A stretch of 64,000 bases of DNA from Pseudomonas alkylphenolica (lineage in GTDB: Bacteria; Pseudomonadota; Gammaproteobacteria; Pseudomonadales; Pseudomonadaceae), in assembly GCF_000746525.1 (NCBI RefSeq), contig NZ_CP009048.1, positions 4,405,501 through 4,469,500 on the forward strand. Reading direction: 5' to 3'. The translations under genes and the position numbers were made by a program. Positions 23,279-32,782 of the stretch are shown here, piece after piece (positions within the stretch are counted from its first letter, which is position 1; each line of letters starts with the position of its first letter). The notes under the pieces are model-generated. The model saw only the letters and a program-made list of their open reading frames with translations. It did not search any database and was not told the origin of the DNA.

Positions 23279-23608
23279 CTAGCGTGTCACCTGCGTGCCC
23301 AGCAGAAAGACCACACAGACCACCCGGATCAGGCCACTGAAATTTTTCACCCCGCCATAACGCAGGTGTACCTCGCGGTCCACGTAGGACAGCACGGCGT
23401 TGACCGAACACTGGTTGACCTCGGCGATCCGCTCAAGAATTCGCCAATAGACCTCTTCCAGTCGCAGACAAGTGGCAAATCCATTCAAGCGCACCGAGCG
23501 GGACAGCGGCTGGGCCAGGCCCATATTGAAGTTCGCCTCGAACGGATCGACCCCTTCCTTGCCCGGCCCGCCCGCCCCACGCCCTGCGCGATTCATCCAT
23601 GAAGACAT
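23279..23608 (-). CDS. Ribbon-helix-helix domain protein (RHH_4 type)
   Basis: A 109-residue protein. After a Gly-rich N-terminus, residues 50-95 (SRSVRLNGFATCLRLEEVYW, then RILERIAEVNQCSVNAVLSY) match the RHH_4 ribbon-helix-helix pattern of small DNA-binding proteins, with a hydrophobic C-terminus (GLIRVVCVVFLLG) that may pack on the dimer or touch membrane. Translation is assumed to start at the second in-frame ATG, 15 codons into the open frame; the first gives an Arg-rich leader. No obvious partner gene. Function unknown. Confidence 0.75.
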   Translation of the reverse strand: MSSWMNRAGRGAGGPGKEGVDPFEANFNMGLAQPLSRSVRLNGFATCLRLEEVYWRILERIAEVNQCSVNAVLSYVDREVHLRYGGVKNFSGLIRVVCVVFLLGTQVTR

Positions 23609-23856
23609 ACAAGCACCACGCGATCTGACTAACAGGGAAATAACCCTGAGCAATGGTTTTCACTCAGAGACATACCCTAATAAAGCGCTGTGGTGCGGTT
23701 TGCTTCCAGCAGACCGGCTTACTCTCGCTGTAGGATTGCTCGGCAAGACAACATGGATCGCATCACGATAGAACGCCTTCCTTATTAACGATCAATGCCC
23801 GGCCCCATGAGAGATCCGGGCATCTATGCCTAAGCACTTACTGCCCTGCCGGACTA

Positions 23857-24327
23857 TTAACCTTCCAGCAACGAGCGCAACATCCAGGCAGTCTTTTCGT
23901 GCACTTGCATGCGCTGGGTGAGCAGGTCTGCAGTCGGCTCGTCGCTGACTTTATCGAGCAGCGGGAAAATGCTGCGCGCCGTGCGGGTCACGGCCTCCTG
24001 CCCTTCCACCAGCTGTTTGATCATTTCCTCGGCAGGCGGCACGCCCTCTTCTTCCTTGATCGAAGACAAACGGGCGTAGATCGAATAAGCACCGGGCGCC
24101 GGAAAACCCAGGGCACGGATGCGTTCAGCAATGGAGTCCACGGCCAGGGCCAGTTCGTTATATTGCTCTTCAAACATCAAGTGCAATGTGCGAAAGGCCG
24201 GGCCGGTCACGTTCCAGTGGAAGTTATGGGTCTTCAGATAGAGTACATAAGTATCCGACAAGAGCCGCGACAACCCATCGACAATGGACTTGCGGTCTTC
24301 TTCGCTGATACCGATATCAATAGCCAT
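23857..24327 (-). CDS. Dps family ferritin-like DNA protection protein
   Basis: A 156-residue Dps/ferritin-like protein. The inter-subunit ferroxidase residues are seen in [15 protein letters not shown] (His33, His/Trp region) and [20 protein letters not shown] (Asp/Glu ligands). Such proteins oxidise and store iron with hydrogen peroxide and may coat DNA in stationary phase. The longest open frame carries 45 non-family residues; the start at [11 protein letters not shown] follows a GGGGAAT purine run. It stands alone. Confidence 0.9.
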   Translation of the reverse strand: MAIDIGISEEDRKSIVDGLSRLLSDTYVLYLKTHNFHWNVTGPAFRTLHLMFEEQYNELALAVDSIAERIRALGFPAPGAYSIYARLSSIKEEEGVPPAEEMIKQLVEGQEAVTRTARSIFPLLDKVSDEPTADLLTQRMQVHEKTAWMLRSLLEG

Positions 24328-24648
24328 GCGATTCCCCTTTCCATGATGTTTGATGATCAAGCAGGTACACCCCACTGTACCAAGACTTGTCACTGCCTGC
24401 AGTGCTGCACCTGCGACACGGCGCTGCAGGCGCCGACGGTTCTGGCCCGGAGCAGGCGACACACGGTTTGCCGATGATTTGAGAAGCCTTGGGCTTTGCT
24501 GTTAAATAGGCGGCGTGCCGCCCCTGACGATTGTCAGTGCAGGGGCGCATAGGCTGGCCTTTTCTCACGTTTTTGCGTTTTTCAAGCCAATGCGCGCCGT
24601 GATGTCAGCTCTTCCTGTGATATGCCTTATCAATGTGAGCCAACCAAC

Positions 24649-25236
24649 ATGTTCAAGATCGTCCACCTGTTGACGGGCGCTGCAGCTTTGCTGCTGTCCT
24701 TCATACCCAGTCTAAGAACCGATGCAGTGCCCCTGCTGCAGCAACCGGAGGCCATTTACCTGGCACTGTTCGGCCTGCTCAACCTGCTTCTCGCTCCCGT
24801 GGTCCCCCAGCACTACAAAGGCGCACGCCTGCACGTCCAGCGCCTGGCCAGTGTTTTGCTGGTACTGGCCGTGGTGCTGCAAACCCTGACCCTGCTGGCC
24901 CGCCCGGAACTAGGCAATCTGCCAGCGCTGAGCGTCACCCTGCTGGCCGTTGCGCTGCACTTGATCGCCGGCTTCCTCAAAAGCACCAGCGCGCGCAGCC
25001 AGCACACCCAGTACGACATGAGCAACCGCGATACCGGTACGGTCAAGTGGTTCAACACGTCCAAGGGCTTTGGCTTCATCTCCCGCGATTCGGGAGATGA
25101 CATTTTTGTCCACTTCCGCGCTATTCGCGGCGAAGGTCACCGTGTCCTGGTCGAAGGCCAGCGTGTGGAGTTCTCGGTGATGAATCGCGACAAAGGCCTG
25201 CAAGCCGAAGACGTGATCGCCGCCCCACGGCGCTGA
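24649..25236 (+). CDS. Membrane-anchored cold-shock domain protein
   Basis: A 195-residue two-part protein. Residues 1-115 contain four hydrophobic segments ([70 protein letters not shown]), so the N-terminus is a small membrane domain. Residues 130-195 form a complete CspA-type cold-shock domain with both RNA-binding motifs (KGFGFISRD and DIFVHFRAI). The arrangement places a nucleic-acid chaperone at the inner membrane. An alternative ATG nine codons earlier is possible. The combination recurs in pseudomonads, but its role is not established. Confidence 0.85.
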   Translation: MFKIVHLLTGAAALLLSFIPSLRTDAVPLLQQPEAIYLALFGLLNLLLAPVVPQHYKGARLHVQRLASVLLVLAVVLQTLTLLARPELGNLPALSVTLLAVALHLIAGFLKSTSARSQHTQYDMSNRDTGTVKWFNTSKGFGFISRDSGDDIFVHFRAIRGEGHRVLVEGQRVEFSVMNRDKGLQAEDVIAAPRR

Positions 25237-25247
25237 TCCCGTGACAA

Positions 25248-25285
25248 ATAAAAAACCGCGGCGCCTGGGCGACCGCGGTTTTTTT
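25248..25285 (+). terminator. Rho-independent terminator
   Basis: AAAAAACCGCGG / CCGCGGTTTTTTT arms after the cold-shock gene; the A and T runs on both sides make it usable by the converging slyX gene as well. Confidence 0.9.
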
Positions 25286-25303
25286 ATGCCTGAACGCTAG
25301 CGT

Positions 25304-25510
25304 TCAATAATGCGGTGGCGGGGCCTCTTCTTCACTGCTCTGGTATTGGCCGACCATTTCCTCGTAACGCTTGAGCAGTGCCGCCATCTGCAACTGCAGG
25401 CGCTCAACCACCCGCTGCTGCTCGACCAGCACATCATTAAGGGCCTGGATTGTATCGTCCTGGAAGGCCACACGGCTTTCCAGCTCGGTTACCCGCGCTT
25501 CAAGTGTCAT
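25304..25510 (-). CDS. slyX: SlyX family protein
   Basis: A 68-residue coiled-coil protein: [20 protein letters not shown] and [19 protein letters not shown] are the SlyX signature, with a short Pro/His C-terminal tail (APPPHY). Its function is unknown. It starts 3 bp after the HIT gene stop, so the two are probably co-transcribed. Confidence 0.93.
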   Translation of the reverse strand: MTLEARVTELESRVAFQDDTIQALNDVLVEQQRVVERLQLQMAALLKRYEEMVGQYQSSEEEAPPPHY

Positions 25511-25513
25511 TTC

Positions 25514-25939
25514 TCACACCTCGGCGAATGTGAAGTTGTCATCGAGCACTGTCGCCAGACGCTTGCGAACATCGGCAAGCTGCTCGGCGCTATAAGTAGT
25601 TGCCGGTTTGTTTCCCCAGACAGGAGCAGGCCAGGCCGGGTCGTTACGTCGCCGCACGATGACATGCATATGAAGTTGACTGACGACATTGCCCAGTGTG
25701 GCGACATTCATTTTATCGGCAGCAAAACTGTCCTTGAGGTTTTCGGCCAAGGCTGTGGTTTCTTTCCAGAGTTGCGCCTGATCACTGTCATCCAGTTGAA
25801 ACAATTCACTGATATCAGCACGACGCGGCACCAGAATAAACCAGGGATAGTTGGCGTCCTTGCTCAGCAACAGCCGACAAAGAGGAAAGTCCCCAAGCAC
25901 ATAGGTGTCTTCTTGAAGACGTGGATCCAGATCAAACAC
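25514..25939 (-). CDS. HIT family protein
   Basis: A 141-residue histidine-triad protein: the nucleotide-binding/hydrolase motif appears as QLHMHVIVR (HxHxH variant) near residue 95, with FILVPRRADISEL upstream. Members cleave nucleotide-phosphoramide or dinucleotide substrates. The start is a GTG in the VFDLDPRL context with GGAG about 7 nt upstream; longer ATG starts give a leader without homology. Followed by slyX. Confidence 0.88.
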   Translation of the reverse strand: MFDLDPRLQEDTYVLGDFPLCRLLLSKDANYPWFILVPRRADISELFQLDDSDQAQLWKETTALAENLKDSFAADKMNVATLGNVVSQLHMHVIVRRRNDPAWPAPVWGNKPATTYSAEQLADVRKRLATVLDDNFTFAEV

Positions 25940-26752
25940 AGGGTATCTCCTACAACTGTTTAATACCTGGCCCATGCACAGCCAACCCCGCGCCACAGAC
26001 CGAATGCTGCAGGATACCCCTGTTCGCGTAGCGGAGCATTGCCAGGTAGCCAGTAAAAAGTGGAAACGCACCGGTTTGGCCGCTTTTCTCCCTCCAGCTT
26101 TCGACAGACGTACCGGTAACAGCCCGCCGCCCCCGGAAACGCTACTTTTCGCACCAAAATGAGGCTTGCCTCATGCGCCTGGCACCCAAAGTATCCGCAA
26201 ACTACCCAGCACAGCGTTTCCACGGTAACGCTTTGACTTAAAGGACAGTTTTTCCCTTATTCCAGAACAACCCACGCAAACGAATCTTTCGATCTTAGCC
26301 CCCCGGATTTACGGCACTTGGCGGCCCTCTCACGGGAGGATGTGAAATTTTTGTGAACCACTCGCGCTTTTGAGCACGCTTGTTGCATTCTCATCCGCCA
26401 CAGTCGGCACGACAGCTGCAGTGATGCGGTGAAGCGCGACAAATAACAACAGTTGCATGGGTAAACCAGGGAGTACCGGGGCCGGGGGGCTAGATTGTTT
26501 TTACCTATCCTTAAGCCGTCCGGAACAGCGCTGGCGTTGTACGCCCCGTAAAATCGGGACGTGATTTGCGACAGGGACTTAACCGTTAGCGACATGACCG
26601 TAAAGTTACCGAAAGGTTCTTTGCCCCCATATCGCCAACTACAGTCTGCGTGATATACATTTCCGCCGACACAAAAAGAAAGAGCCGCGCCACATAAAAA
26701 AATCAATGGGCGACGGCAGTACTCTTCCTAAAAACCAAAGGAGCAAATCACG
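25940..26752. other. Long gene-free interval upstream of the OprD-family porin gene
   Basis: No supported coding sequence is seen in 813 bp; open frames here lack family resemblance and good starts. A perfect 16-bp palindrome (ATGAGGCTTGCCTCAT, 26159-26174), a CAAATAACAACAG stretch near 26440 resembling Crc/Hfq A-rich targets, and a run GGGGCCGGGGGGC near 26480 are the visible points of structure. An unrecognised sRNA or a long regulated porin leader is possible. Confidence 0.6.
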
Positions 26753-28066
26753 ATGCGCGTGATGAAGTGGAGCATAATCGCCCTGGCTGTTGCAGCAGGC
26801 ACCTCGCAAATGGCATTCGCCTCTTCGCAAAGTGAATCCAAGGGCTTTGTTGAAGACAGCTCGCTGAACGTCAAAACCCGCATGCTGTATTTCAGCCGTG
26901 ACCCACGCAACAGCACGGCTCCGACAGATGGTAGCCCACGACGCTCCGAAGAAACCGGCCTGGGCTTTCTCGGCACCTACGAGTCCGGCTTTACCCAAGG
27001 CGCTGTAGGCTTCGGTGTTGACGCCATCGGCATGCTCGGGATCAAACTGGACAGCGGCAAGGGCCGTGCCGGTACCGGTCAGTTCCCTACTGGATCTGAC
27101 GGTCGCTCCGAAGACTCCTTCTCTGAAGGCGGCGGCGCAGTCAAAATGCGCATCTCTGACACCGTCCTCAAGTACGGCACCCAGTTCACCGCCCTGCCGG
27201 TTCTGGCCACCGACGACAGCCGCCTGCTGCCAGAAACCATTGAAGGCTTCCTGCTCACCAGCAAGGAAATCAACGGCCTGGAGCTGAACGCCGGTCACTT
27301 CACCGCGCTCAACGCTCAATCGCAGTCGTATCACGACAGTATCGGTGGCAAGGATCGCCAGACAGGCATCAAGGGCCCTGGCCTGACCAGTGCCGACGTT
27401 CTCGGTGGTAGCTACTCCTTCACCGACAACCTGAGCGCCAGCCTCTACTACTCCAAAGTTGAAGATTACTGGCGCAAGTACTACGCCAACGTCAACTGGG
27501 CGCTGCCAATCAATGATGACCAAGGCCTGGTGTTCGATGTCAACTTCTATGACACCAAGAGCGACGGCGCTGCCCTGTATACCGCCTATGACGGCGACAA
27601 GCTGGACAACCAGGCATTCAGCCTGTCGGCGGCCTACAACATTGGCGCCCACACCTTCACCCTGGCTCACCAGCGTATAACCGGTGAAGGCGACTACGGC
27701 TATGGCATTGACGGTGGCGGCACGATCTTCCTGGCCAACTCCGTAGCCCGTTCCGACTTCAACGCCGAAGACGAGCGCTCCTGGCAGGCTCGCTACGACC
27801 TGAACATGGCCAGCTACGGCGTACCAGGCCTGAGTTTCATGACCCGTTACGTGACCGGTGAAGGTGCCAACGTCGAAGGCACCACCAACGGTAAAGAGTG
27901 GGAACGCGACATCGAAGCCAAGTACGTCCTGCAAGAAGGCCCTGCCAAGGACCTGAGCTTCCGCGTGCGTCAGGCCACCTACCGTTCCGCCGACGGCGTT
28001 TACTACGGTTCGTCCTCGCTGGACGAACTGCGTCTGATCGTCGAGTACCCGCTGAGCATCCTGTAA
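26753..28066 (+). CDS. OprD-family outer-membrane porin
   Basis: A 437-residue porin. The signal peptide is [20 protein letters not shown] (cleavage near AFA), then [20 protein letters not shown], the OprD-family start, and the C-terminal beta strand ends [14 protein letters not shown] with the usual terminal hydrophobic residue. OprD-type channels pass basic amino acids, small peptides or aromatic acids, and in P. aeruginosa carbapenems. The position next to proS matches oprD itself in P. aeruginosa, but loop sequences differ and OprQ-like identity is also possible. AAAGGAG precedes the ATG. Confidence 0.9.
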   Translation: MRVMKWSIIALAVAAGTSQMAFASSQSESKGFVEDSSLNVKTRMLYFSRDPRNSTAPTDGSPRRSEETGLGFLGTYESGFTQGAVGFGVDAIGMLGIKLDSGKGRAGTGQFPTGSDGRSEDSFSEGGGAVKMRISDTVLKYGTQFTALPVLATDDSRLLPETIEGFLLTSKEINGLELNAGHFTALNAQSQSYHDSIGGKDRQTGIKGPGLTSADVLGGSYSFTDNLSASLYYSKVEDYWRKYYANVNWALPINDDQGLVFDVNFYDTKSDGAALYTAYDGDKLDNQAFSLSAAYNIGAHTFTLAHQRITGEGDYGYGIDGGGTIFLANSVARSDFNAEDERSWQARYDLNMASYGVPGLSFMTRYVTGEGANVEGTTNGKEWERDIEAKYVLQEGPAKDLSFRVRQATYRSADGVYYGSSSLDELRLIVEYPLSIL

Positions 28067-28093
28067 GCCCCGGGCTTTCAGTATCCCCAGTAC

Positions 28094-28126
28094 GAAAAAG
28101 CCCGGCATTGCCGGGCTTTTTCTTGT
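28094..28126 (+). terminator. Rho-independent terminator of the porin gene
   Basis: AAAAAGCCCGGC-ATT-GCCGGGCTTTTT 28 bp after the stop codon. Confidence 0.92.
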
Positions 28127-28236
28127 CTCGATTCGGGCTGACAACGCCTTCGTGCTCCGGCATCCTGTACGCCACCGAATCGCCCCCGTACAATGCGGGG
28201 TCATTTAAAGTCTTAAGCAACCGACAACGGCCTACC

Positions 28237-29952
28237 ATGCGCACCAGTCAATATTTGCTCGCTACCCAGAAAGAAACCCCTTCCGACGCGGTCGTCATCA
28301 GCCACCAGCTCATGCTGCGTGCCGGCATGATCCGCAAGCTCGCATCCGGCCTTTATACCTGGCTGCCGATGGGCCTTCGGGTAATGCGCAAGGTTGAGAC
28401 CGTGGTCCGCGAGGAAATGAACGCCGCTGGCGCCCTCGAAGTGCTGATGCCAAGCATCCAGCCTGCAGAGCTGTGGCAGGAATCCGGCCGCTGGGAACAG
28501 TACGGCCCTGAGCTGCTGCGTCTGAAAGACCGTCACGGTCGCGATTTCTGCGTGGGCCCGACCCATGAAGAAGTGATCACCGACCTGGCCCGCAACGAAC
28601 TCAACAGCTATAAACAGCTGCCATTGAACATGTACCAGATCCAGACCAAGTTCCGTGACGAAATCCGTCCGCGCTTCGGCCTGATGCGTGGCCGCGAATT
28701 CATCATGAAGGACGCTTACTCCTTCCATGCCGACCAGGCTTCCCTGCAGGATACCTACGACCGCATGCACCTGGCCTACAGCAACATCTTTACCCGCCTG
28801 GGCCTGGACTTCCGTCCTGTGCAAGCCGACACCGGCTCGATCGGCGGTAGCTACTCCCACGAATTCCATGTACTGGCCGAGTCCGGTGAAGACGATGTGA
28901 TCTTCAGCGACAGCTCCGACTACGCCGCCAACATCGAGAAGGCCGAGGCCATTCCACGGGAAACCGTGCGCCTTGCGCCAAGCGAAGAGTTGCGCCTGGT
29001 CGATACCCCGGACGCCAAGACCATCGCGCAACTGGTGGAAAACTACGGCCTGGCGATCGAAAAGACCGTCAAGACCCTGATCGTCCACGCGGCCGAAGAA
29101 GGCAAGCTGATTGCCCTGATCGTCCGTGGCGATCACGAACTGAACGAAATCAAGGCCGCCAACCTGCCGGAAGTCGCCAGCCCGCTGGTCATGGCCAGCG
29201 ACGAAGAACTGCGTGACGCCATCGGCGCTGGCGCAGGCTCGCTCGGCCCGCTGAACCTGCCGCTGCCATGCATCATCGACCGTTCGGTTGCGCTGATGAG
29301 CGACTTCGGCGTGGGTGCCAACATCGACGACAAGCACTATTTCGGCGTCAACTGGGAGCGTGACCTGCCCGTTCCACAAGTGGCCGACCTGCGTAACGTC
29401 GTCGAGGGCGACCCAAGCCCGGATGGCCAGGGTACCCTGGTGATCAAGCGCGGCATCGAAGTCGGGCACATCTTCCAGCTCGGCACCAAGTACAGCGAAG
29501 CACTCAAGTGCCAGGTACTGGGCGAAAACGGCAAGCCGGTGACCCTGAGCATGGGTTGCTACGGTATCGGCGTGTCCCGCGTGGTGGCTGCGGCTATCGA
29601 GCAGAACTACGACGAAAACGGCATCATCTGGAGCGACACCCTGGCCCCGTTCCAGGTCGCCCTGGTACCGCTGCGCTACGAAACCGAACAGGTTCGCGAA
29701 GCCACCGACAAGCTCTACGCCGAACTGACCGCCGCCGGTTTCGACGTGCTGCTGGACGACCGCGACAAAAAGACCAGCCCGGGGATCAAGTTTGCCGACA
29801 TGGAACTGATCGGCATTCCGCACCGCATTGTGGTCAGCGACCGCGGCCTGGCCGATGGCAACCTGGAATACAAGCACCGCACCGAACGTGACGCGCAACC
29901 GCTGCCAGTGGCCGAGGTGCTGTCGTTCCTGCAAGCCCGCATCCGCCGCTAA
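28237..29952 (+). CDS. proS: Prolyl-tRNA synthetase
   Basis: A 571-residue class II synthetase of the bacterial long type: motif 1 region ([20 protein letters not shown]), motif 2 ([20 protein letters not shown]), the central editing (INS) domain between motifs 2 and 3 that hydrolyses Ala-tRNA-Pro, motif 3 ([17 protein letters not shown]) and an anticodon-binding C-terminus. The start at 28237 ([13 protein letters not shown]) is the family N-terminus; the open frame extends upstream into the porin gene without support. Followed after 18 bp by a lipoprotein gene. Confidence 0.97.
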   Translation: MRTSQYLLATQKETPSDAVVISHQLMLRAGMIRKLASGLYTWLPMGLRVMRKVETVVREEMNAAGALEVLMPSIQPAELWQESGRWEQYGPELLRLKDRHGRDFCVGPTHEEVITDLARNELNSYKQLPLNMYQIQTKFRDEIRPRFGLMRGREFIMKDAYSFHADQASLQDTYDRMHLAYSNIFTRLGLDFRPVQADTGSIGGSYSHEFHVLAESGEDDVIFSDSSDYAANIEKAEAIPRETVRLAPSEELRLVDTPDAKTIAQLVENYGLAIEKTVKTLIVHAAEEGKLIALIVRGDHELNEIKAANLPEVASPLVMASDEELRDAIGAGAGSLGPLNLPLPCIIDRSVALMSDFGVGANIDDKHYFGVNWERDLPVPQVADLRNVVEGDPSPDGQGTLVIKRGIEVGHIFQLGTKYSEALKCQVLGENGKPVTLSMGCYGIGVSRVVAAAIEQNYDENGIIWSDTLAPFQVALVPLRYETEQVREATDKLYAELTAAGFDVLLDDRDKKTSPGIKFADMELIGIPHRIVVSDRGLADGNLEYKHRTERDAQPLPVAEVLSFLQARIRR

Positions 29953-29970
29953 GCCAACGCAAGAGTAATC

Positions 29971-30924
29971 ATGTTCAAGCGAAGTACCTTTACCCTGGGG
30001 GGCGCCGCACTGAGCGGCGCCCTGTTGCTCAGCGGTTGCGCCAACCAGATGTCCCAGCGCAGCGAGCATGAGGAACGCATCGAGCGCAAGCTGCTCGAAC
30101 ACAGCCTGCAGATCGATGTCGGGGACCCGAAGGTACTCGAACTGCCCCAGCGGCGTGTGCGCATTCACGAACAGAAGAACTTCGAAGTCACCGAGTTCGA
30201 AGTCACCCGTCGATATGATCGCTACACGCCCTACCAACCCTGGCGGGAAGTCTACGAGATTCCCCTGGGCGCGGTGGCTGTAGTGGCCGGCGTCGGTGCC
30301 AACGTGGTCAATATTTTCGCGCTGGGCAACCTGCCCGATAGTGTTACCCGCGACTGGTTCAGCTACGGTGTCGACGGCCTCAACCCGTTCATGAACACCC
30401 AGTCCAATGGCCGCGCCCAGCAGAACCTTGCCGGGATCAACGAGGTCCAGAAGGACAAACGCCAGGAGTACACCAGCCTGCCGTGGAGCGATCGTCCGGT
30501 TGAGGTCAAGGCCGGCAAGGTCAACCATACGCTGACTACCGATCGCAACGGGGTGCTGTTGCTGAATCTGCTCGACAGCCCGTTCTCCGAGCAGAACCTG
30601 ACCCACATCGGCACCCTGCACCTGCAGGTCGCCGATGAAGACAACAACGTCCGTGGCGATGCCAGCCTGCTGATCAGCAGCACCTTGCGCAACAAGCTGG
30701 TGGAAGCCCACGACCTGATCTTCGACGACCTTGAAGACGATGAAGTCAGTCAGTGGGTGCACCGGGTCAAACGCCTATCTGAACTGGGCCTGGAAGAAGA
30801 AGCCAGCGAGCTGGAGCAGAGCCTGATCGAACTCACCCGCAACGATCCTGAGCTGCAACAGGAGTTTCTCCAGTCACTGACCAAGGATGCCGGCCGTCTG
30901 GTCGCCGACCCTGGCGTGCATTGA
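29971..30924 (+). CDS. Lipoprotein of unknown function downstream of proS
   Basis: A 317-residue predicted lipoprotein (signal MFKRSTFTLGGAALSGALLL, lipobox LSGC, Cys23). The mature part has a predicted helical hairpin (VYEIPLGAVAVVAGVGANVV, hydrophobic), a beta-rich middle with VNHTLTTDRNGVLLLNLLDS, and a Glu-rich helical C-terminus. The proS-adjacent position of a lipoprotein resembles P. aeruginosa PA0957. It lies 18 bp after proS and is probably co-transcribed; a REPIN follows. Function not recognised. Confidence 0.8.
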   Translation: MFKRSTFTLGGAALSGALLLSGCANQMSQRSEHEERIERKLLEHSLQIDVGDPKVLELPQRRVRIHEQKNFEVTEFEVTRRYDRYTPYQPWREVYEIPLGAVAVVAGVGANVVNIFALGNLPDSVTRDWFSYGVDGLNPFMNTQSNGRAQQNLAGINEVQKDKRQEYTSLPWSDRPVEVKAGKVNHTLTTDRNGVLLLNLLDSPFSEQNLTHIGTLHLQVADEDNNVRGDASLLISSTLRNKLVEAHDLIFDDLEDDEVSQWVHRVKRLSELGLEEEASELEQSLIELTRNDPELQQEFLQSLTKDAGRLVADPGVH

Positions 30925-30927
30925 TCT

Positions 30928-30993
30928 ATCGCGGGGCAAGCCCGCTCCCACCGGGATGATGAAAGTCCTGTGGGAGCGGGCTTGCCCCGCGAT
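30928..30993. repeat. REPIN (inverted arrangement)
   Basis: ATCGCGGGGCAAGCCCGCTC is followed by its inverted copy after a 17-bp spacer, lying between the convergent lipoprotein gene and dinB. The arms are outward-in relative to the 7.3-kb REPIN. Confidence 0.9.
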
Positions 30994-31004
30994 TGCATTC
31001 ACCC

Positions 31005-32069
31005 TCAGTCGCGACTAAACAGCTCCAGCTGCTCATGGCCCGCGCGCAAATCCTGCAAGCGCACGCCGATACCCAGCAGCCTCACCGGTTTGCCGCCACG
31101 GGCGAAGGCCTGGCTGAGCAATTGCTGATAACTGCCCAAGTCACGCCCGGCACCGGCCTGCTCCAGGGTGGTCTGGGTAAAATCGTGGAACTTCACTTTG
31201 ACGAAGGGTTTGCCCGGCCGGTAACTGTCATCGATACGCGCCATGCGTCCGGCCAGGGTCTCCAAAAGTTCCGGCAGTTTCTCCAGGCAGCTGGCCAGAT
31301 CGGGGAGATCCGTGTCGTAGGTGTTTTCGACACTGACTGATTGACGACGACTGTCGTTGTGCACCGCACGATCATCGATACCCCGCGCCAGCCCCCACAG
31401 ACGCTCGCCAAAACTGCCGAACTCGCGGGCCAGCGCCAGGCGACTCCAGTCGCGCAGCTCCAGGCAGTTAGTGATGCCCAGGCGGCCGAGCTTGTCCGCA
31501 GTCACCTTGCCCACGCCGTGCAATTTGCTGACCGGCAGCGCAGCAACAAACGCTTCGACTTCGTTGGGCGTGATCACAAACAAGCCGTTGGGCTTGCGCC
31601 AATCACTGGCGATCTTGGCCAGGAACTTGTTCGGCGCCACCCCGGCCGACACGGTGATGTGCAGTTGCTGGGCGACCCGGCGGCGAATATCCGCGGCAAT
31701 CCGCGTTGCGCTACCGGCAAACCAGGAGCTGTCCGAGACATCCAGGTAGGCTTCGTCCAGCGACAAGGGCTCGATCAGATCGGTGTAGTCGCGAAAGATC
31801 GTGTGTATTTCCCTGGATGCTTCTTTATAGGCATCCATGCGCGGCTTTACGATCAGCAGATCAGGGCACAGATTGAGAGCATGCCGGGACGACATTGCCG
31901 AACGCACACCATAGGCCCGCGCCTCGTAGTTACAGGTGGCGATGACCCCGCGGCGCTCAGCCGAGCCACCGACAGCCAGCGGCCGCCCGGCCAGACGCGG
32001 GTCGTCACGCATTTCAATAGCGGCGTAAAAGCAATCGCAATCAATATGGATGATCTTGCGCTGGGACAT
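31005..32069 (-). CDS. dinB: DNA polymerase IV
   Basis: A 354-residue Y-family translesion polymerase. Catalytic motifs are visible: IHIDCDCFYAAIE (first Asp pair), SLDEAYLDVSDS (Asp-Glu), and the little-finger domain; the C-terminus QLELFSRD contains a beta-clamp-binding motif (QLELF). It has no proofreading and gives error-prone bypass. Start at the second in-frame Met (MSQRKIIHIDCD). No convincing LexA box was identified in the AT-rich 200 bp upstream. Confidence 0.96.
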   Translation of the reverse strand: MSQRKIIHIDCDCFYAAIEMRDDPRLAGRPLAVGGSAERRGVIATCNYEARAYGVRSAMSSRHALNLCPDLLIVKPRMDAYKEASREIHTIFRDYTDLIEPLSLDEAYLDVSDSSWFAGSATRIAADIRRRVAQQLHITVSAGVAPNKFLAKIASDWRKPNGLFVITPNEVEAFVAALPVSKLHGVGKVTADKLGRLGITNCLELRDWSRLALAREFGSFGERLWGLARGIDDRAVHNDSRRQSVSVENTYDTDLPDLASCLEKLPELLETLAGRMARIDDSYRPGKPFVKVKFHDFTQTTLEQAGAGRDLGSYQQLLSQAFARGGKPVRLLGIGVRLQDLRAGHEQLELFSRD

Positions 32070-32251
32070 CGGCAACCGTAGCTACAGGTGAACAATCGTG
32101 TAGGCAGTATCTCATTCCACTGCGCCATACGCACCACAGGCACTGGATAAACATACACACTCATACCCTACAAGCCCCAGCACAGCTGCCTTGCAGTACT
32201 AAAAGAGAGCGCTAAGCATTTGAACAAAAAAGGATTTCTTGAAATGAGCGC

Positions 32252-32279
32252 TTGACACCCCGGCGCATAACTGTAGAAT
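32252..32279 (+). promoter_or_regulatory. Sigma-70 promoter of first tRNA-fMet gene
   Basis: TTGACA (32252-32257) and TAGAAT (32274-32279) separated by 16 bp, with a purine near 32286 as likely start, 13 bp before the tRNA gene. Confidence 0.85.
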
Positions 32280-32291
32280 TCATCTCACAGG

Positions 32292-32368
<77 letters not shown>

Positions 32369-32376
32369 GATTCAGG

Positions 32377-32410
32377 AAAGGCCACTCTTCGGAGTGGCCT
32401 TTTTCTTTGC
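32377..32410 (+). terminator. Terminator of tRNA-fMet copy 1
   Basis: AAAGGCCACTC-TTCG-GAGTGGCCTTT followed by a T-rich tract. Confidence 0.9.
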
Positions 32411-32459
32411 CTGAAGAAAGTGCTCGGGCATAAATTTATTGTAAATCAACAATTAAGCG

Positions 32460-32487
32460 TTGACAGCTGGTCCAAACGCTGTAGAAT
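32460..32487 (+). promoter_or_regulatory. Sigma-70 promoter of second tRNA-fMet gene
   Basis: TTGACA (32460-32465) and TAGAAT (32482-32487) separated by 16 bp, the same geometry as the first copy. Confidence 0.85.
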
Positions 32488-32499
32488 CCGCCCCACAGA

Positions 32500-32576
<77 letters not shown>

Positions 32577-32583
32577 AACAACA

Positions 32584-32618
32584 GAAAAGGCCACTTTGAA
32601 AAAAGTGGCCTTTTTTGC
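32584..32618 (+). terminator. Terminator of tRNA-fMet copy 2
   Basis: AAAAGGCCACTTT / AAAGTGGCCTTTTTT hairpin with T run directly after the tRNA. Confidence 0.9.
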
Positions 32619-32782
32619 ATCTGCGATTCAGCCCCCTCCCCACGCCCGCGCGGCAATATAAATATTCTTTAACTATCCTCTGGACAGGCAGTGGCCCGAT
32701 CATAGTCGCCACTACTTTCCATAGGGATTGGTACCTTGGCTGGATACGCTCCTCCTGGCGTGCACCCCCCACGAGGTGCTTG

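Noticed and set aside
26257..26706. 149-codon minus-strand frame in the gap before the porin gene
   Set aside because: Rich in Cys/Ser/Arg without domain pattern, and no ribosome-binding site; more likely non-coding.
26639..28204. 521-codon minus-strand frame opposite the porin gene
   Set aside because: Shadow of the OprD-family gene; no family features or credible start.
28213..30762. 849-codon open frame on the minus strand across proS and the lipoprotein gene
   Set aside because: It is antisense to two well-supported genes; its residue pattern is the mirror of high-GC codon use and it has no family resemblance.
32615..32782. Longer start for the MprF-family protein
   Set aside because: The extra 56 residues come from the tRNA terminator and leader, lack homology, and a better SD precedes 32783.
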